Notes under the pieces: generated by a model
What the model was told of the DNA's origin: nothing
The model's input: only the letters and a program-made list of their open reading frames with translations
Databases searched by the model: none
NCBI GenBank assembly: GCA_016793185.1
Contig: JAEUIK010000079.1
Location: 1-7,602, forward strand
Reading direction: 5' to 3'
Source of the DNA: Planctomycetaceae bacterium
GTDB taxonomy: Bacteria > Planctomycetota > Planctomycetia > Pirellulales > JAEUIK01
DNA length: 7,602 nt
Part shown: piece after piece, positions 6,255 to 7,602 of the stretch
How the letters are laid out: the number at the start of each line of letters is the position of its first letter
Numbering within the stretch: position 1 is the first letter of the stretch
Made by a program: the position numbers and the translations under genes

Positions 6255-6274
6255 GGGAGCAAGGGCTCACTCCC
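6255..6274 (-). repeat. Small inverted repeat that competes with the adjacent larger one
   Basis: GGGAG (6255-6259) and CTCCC (6270-6274) could pair, or the inner GAGC/GCTC (6257-6260, 6265-6268) could. The CTCCC arm shares 6273-6274 with the larger inverted repeat next to it, so the two folds are partly exclusive. It lies 22 bp before the second dehydratase's ATG. Confidence 0.3.
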
Positions 6275-6311
6275 GGATGCGGCGTCGTGCGGCCGTCAGG
6301 TCCGCATCCGG
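6273..6311 (-). terminator. 10-bp-arm inverted repeat between ACP and second dehydratase
   Basis: CCGGATGCGG (6273-6282) and CCGCATCCGG (6302-6311) are exact reverse complements separated by 19 bases. The hairpin begins 32 bases after the ACP stop, in the 110-bp gap inside the operon. No U-tract follows. It may slow transcription or protect the ACP end of the message, which would let ACP be made in excess over the enzymes. That role is inferred. Confidence 0.5.
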
Positions 6312-6343
6312 CGCGGGAGATCACCCAGGCGATAAGGGGATGA

Positions 6344-6733
6344 TCAGCCCGCGTTCACCTTGCTCTCGACGTACTTGGAGATCATGGCGACCGTGAACAA
6401 GTTGCCGAACTCGGTGGCCTTGGGATTCTTGGCAAAGGCCTCGACGTCGGCAAACGGCATCCGCTTTTTCAGCTCGTCGATTCCGGCCTGGGTGAACTTG
6501 CCGTCCTGCACGTAAGTGGCGTCGGTCAGCAGGCTTTCGGGGAAGAGCTCGCCGCGGGGAATCTTGATGTCGAAGGTTTTCTCGAGGCGGAAAACGATGT
6601 CGAGAAAGTCGATCGATTCGGCTCCCAGGTCGCCGGTGAGCGTCGCCTCGGGCGTAACTTCGTCATCGTCGACTCCCAGGGCGTCGACGAGCGCGGCGCG
6701 AATCTTGTCAAAAATCTCTTCCTTAGTCGGCAT
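6344..6733 (-). CDS. Acyl carrier protein with long C-terminal extension
   Basis: 129 residues, against about 75-90 for ordinary ACPs. The first ~60 residues are a typical acidic ACP: helix 1 EEIFDKIRAALVDALG, then DDDEVTPEATL and the prosthetic-group site LGAESIDFLD with Ser40 for phosphopantetheine. It has ESID instead of the usual DSLD. Helix 2 is IVFRLEKTF and is followed by IKIPRGELFPES. After that comes about 60 residues (70-129) with basic and hydrophobic helices (GIDELKKRMPFADVEAF, FTVAMISKYVESKV) in place of a short helix 3. The frame stays open 49 codons upstream, but ATG 6733 has GGGAGGA 8 bases before it and starts the ACP fold exactly. It sits between two dehydratases and near the ketosynthase, so it is most likely their dedicated carrier. 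It would need a phosphopantetheinyl transferase from elsewhere. Confidence 0.93.
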   Translation of the reverse strand: MPTKEEIFDKIRAALVDALGVDDDEVTPEATLTGDLGAESIDFLDIVFRLEKTFDIKIPRGELFPESLLTDATYVQDGKFTQAGIDELKKRMPFADVEAFAKNPKATEFGNLFTVAMISKYVESKVNAG

Positions 6734-6741
6734 ACTTTCGA

Positions 6742-6748
6742 TCCTCCC
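6742..6748 (-). promoter_or_regulatory. Strong Shine-Dalgarno fixing the ACP start
   Basis: GGGAGGA on the minus strand, 8 bases before ATG 6733. It decides for this start over the 49-codon longer open frame, and is the strongest ribosome site in the window, consistent with high ACP output. Confidence 0.7.
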
Positions 6749-6901
6749 AGACCCGTTGCGCGCTACCGGCAGCCGCCGTGCGCGTTCGCCTTGGTTGGCG
6801 TCTTGGGGCCGTGCCGACGCTGCAAAGCGCCGGACCCACCACGGCCCGCCGTTGGCCGCCAACCGCACAGCACGGCCCACGGTACGGCATCATTGTCCGC
6901 G

Positions 6902-6923
6902 GCGCTGAGCAACAGCTCGGCGC
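6902..6923. repeat. Imperfect hairpin in the dehydratase-ACP gap
   Basis: GCGC-x-GAGC arms at 6902-6910 and GCTC-x-GCGC at 6915-6923, around a 4-base loop. The inner pair (6906 with 6919) is a G-U wobble in plus-strand RNA and a C-A mismatch in minus-strand RNA, so the fold is better in an antisense transcript. Confidence 0.3.
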
Positions 6924-7038
6924 TCCGCGGCATGTCTACGTCATTTCGTTATCAGGCTTGTTCTGTCGTCCGCCGCGGGGCCGAGGGCGCCGCGATGGGT
7001 CGCTGAGCTGCGTTGGTCTCCAGATTGCAACCGGTACC

Positions 7039-7057
7039 CGGGATCGGTCCGATCCCG
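7039..7057 (-). terminator. 19-bp near-perfect palindrome after first dehydratase
   Basis: 9-bp arms CGGGATCGG and CCGATCCCG around a single base, 5 bases after the TGA at 7063-7065. In RNA the stem would be about 7 bp with a 5-base loop. There is no U-tract on the minus strand. It is a terminator, attenuator or processing hairpin, or a protein site. It has the same geometry as 4280-4298. Confidence 0.5.
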
Positions 7058-7062
7058 CGTCG

Positions 7063-7563
7063 TCAGGCGGAACCCGCCATCGGCTCGGCAACCGCGGGCC
7101 GGTACAAATCGGAAAACAACGTTCGCAGTTGATGGATTACGACGGTATCGTTGAGCGCGCGGTCGGCCGATTCGTCGGCCAGGTTATAACGCTCGAGGAC
7201 CAACCGGCCCGAGACCGCCACCTGGCCGTTGATGGTCCCCTGCCCTTTCAGCCGCGTGTGCCGGTCGTCCTGGTCGATGATTTCTGCCGTCAGGACGAGC
7301 GACTGGCCCGGCTCGACGAAGCTGCTGTAGCGGATGTTTCGTGCTTCTTTCAGCACCACGATGCTGTGGGCAAAATCCTCGCTGGAACGAACGAGCCAGG
7401 CCCCGGCCTGCGTCAGCGCCTCGAGCATCAGCACCCCCGGCATGACGGGAAAACCGGGAAAATGGTCTGCCAGATACTCTTCGGCCAGCGTCAGGTTCTT
7501 GGTCGCCGTAATCCGCACGCCGGGTTGAATCTCGGTGATCCGGTCCAGCAGCGTGAAACGCAT
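7063..7563 (-). CDS. FabZ-type 3-hydroxyacyl-ACP dehydratase (first hotdog protein of the cluster)
   Basis: 166 residues with one hotdog domain. It catalyses dehydration of 3-hydroxyacyl-ACP to enoyl-ACP. It carries the full FabZ signature: His34 in DHFPG, then VMPGVLMLEAL with Glu48 as the second catalytic residue and Gln52 in TQAG. The downstream core strands (IVVLKEARNIRYSSFVEPGQSL) follow the family pattern. Residues 129-166 are a polar tail beyond the fold. It is a paralogue of the 179-residue dehydratase in this window, with the catalytic residues at identical positions, and is the more canonical of the two. ATG 7563 is in the right place for the fold but has no Shine-Dalgarno. The 39 bases upstream in the window contain no stop on this strand, so the relation to the preceding gene is unknown. 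A palindrome and a 329-bp gap separate it from the ACP gene. Confidence 0.93.
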   Translation of the reverse strand: MRFTLLDRITEIQPGVRITATKNLTLAEEYLADHFPGFPVMPGVLMLEALTQAGAWLVRSSEDFAHSIVVLKEARNIRYSSFVEPGQSLVLTAEIIDQDDRHTRLKGQGTINGQVAVSGRLVLERYNLADESADRALNDTVVIHQLRTLFSDLYRPAVAEPMAGSA

Positions 7564-7602
7564 GATTCGGTGACGGGAGAGGTGGGGCAGGGCGCGAAAT
7601 CT

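Larger units (their letters stand above)
6734..7062. other. 329-bp gap between first dehydratase and ACP
   Basis: No gene is supported. It holds a 19-bp palindrome next to the dehydratase stop (7039-7057), an imperfect hairpin (6902-6923) and the ACP ribosome site. The most AT-rich patch is about 6931-6965. No good -35/-10 pair was found there. Open frames on both strands look like GC-rich chance frames. Confidence 0.6.

Noticed and set aside
6734..6880. 49-residue N-terminal extension of the ACP
   Set aside because: The ACP fold starts at ATG 6733 with a strong GGGAGGA before it. The upstream part is Arg/Ala-rich and unlike any ACP.
6935..6970. Promoter in the AT-richer patch of the dehydratase-ACP gap (GATAAC on the minus strand)
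   Set aside because: No acceptable -35 element at 16-18 bp upstream. The match is no better than chance.
6791..7006. Plus-strand 71-aa frame in the dehydratase-ACP gap
   Set aside because: Low-complexity Ala/Arg/Ser composition, no ribosome site and no motif.
1..7602. CRISPR arrays, tRNA genes, insertion sequences, toxin-antitoxin or phage defence genes
   Set aside because: No spaced direct repeats, cloverleaf-like sequence, transposase or defence-type protein was seen. The genes are metabolic, transport and envelope types.

Overview
The window is high-GC bacterial DNA, and every gene I can support lies on the minus strand, so transcription runs from high to low coordinates. Two predicted lipoprotein signal peptides, one of them Tat-type, point to a Gram-negative-like envelope. 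Together with the compact FabZ/ACP/FabZ/FabF cluster and the uneven Shine-Dalgarno use, this fits Planctomycetota (for example Pirellulales). That placement is an inference from gene style, not from any marker gene.

In transcription order, the right half (7563 to 4375) is a small type II fatty-acid-synthase-like cluster. It holds a FabZ-type hotdog dehydratase (7563-7063), a 129-residue acyl carrier protein with a long C-terminal extension (6733-6344), a second FabZ-type dehydratase (6233-5694) and a FabF-type ketosynthase with an intact Cys-His-His triad (5658-4375). No ketoreductase, enoyl reductase or acyltransferase is in view. The set therefore supplies condensation, carrier and two dehydration functions, and must borrow reduction from elsewhere or from genes beyond the right edge. 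Palindromes or hairpins follow the first dehydratase, the ACP and the ketosynthase. Three stacked hairpins after the ketosynthase probably mark the end of this unit.

The middle (4374 to 3746) is 629 bp with no confident gene. It contains one possible 61-residue ORF and a 13-bp palindrome upstream of the next gene. A 456-residue predicted lipoprotein of unrecognised family follows (3745-2375), ending in a hairpin.

The left end (2258 to 1) is the start of a carbohydrate ABC importer operon. It holds a Tat-type lipoprotein substrate-binding protein (GTG start) and, 3 bp later, a double-domain sugar ABC ATPase of the RbsA/MglA/XylG type that runs off the left edge. The permease is expected next, outside the window. 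No tRNA, rRNA, CRISPR array, insertion sequence or phage feature was seen.
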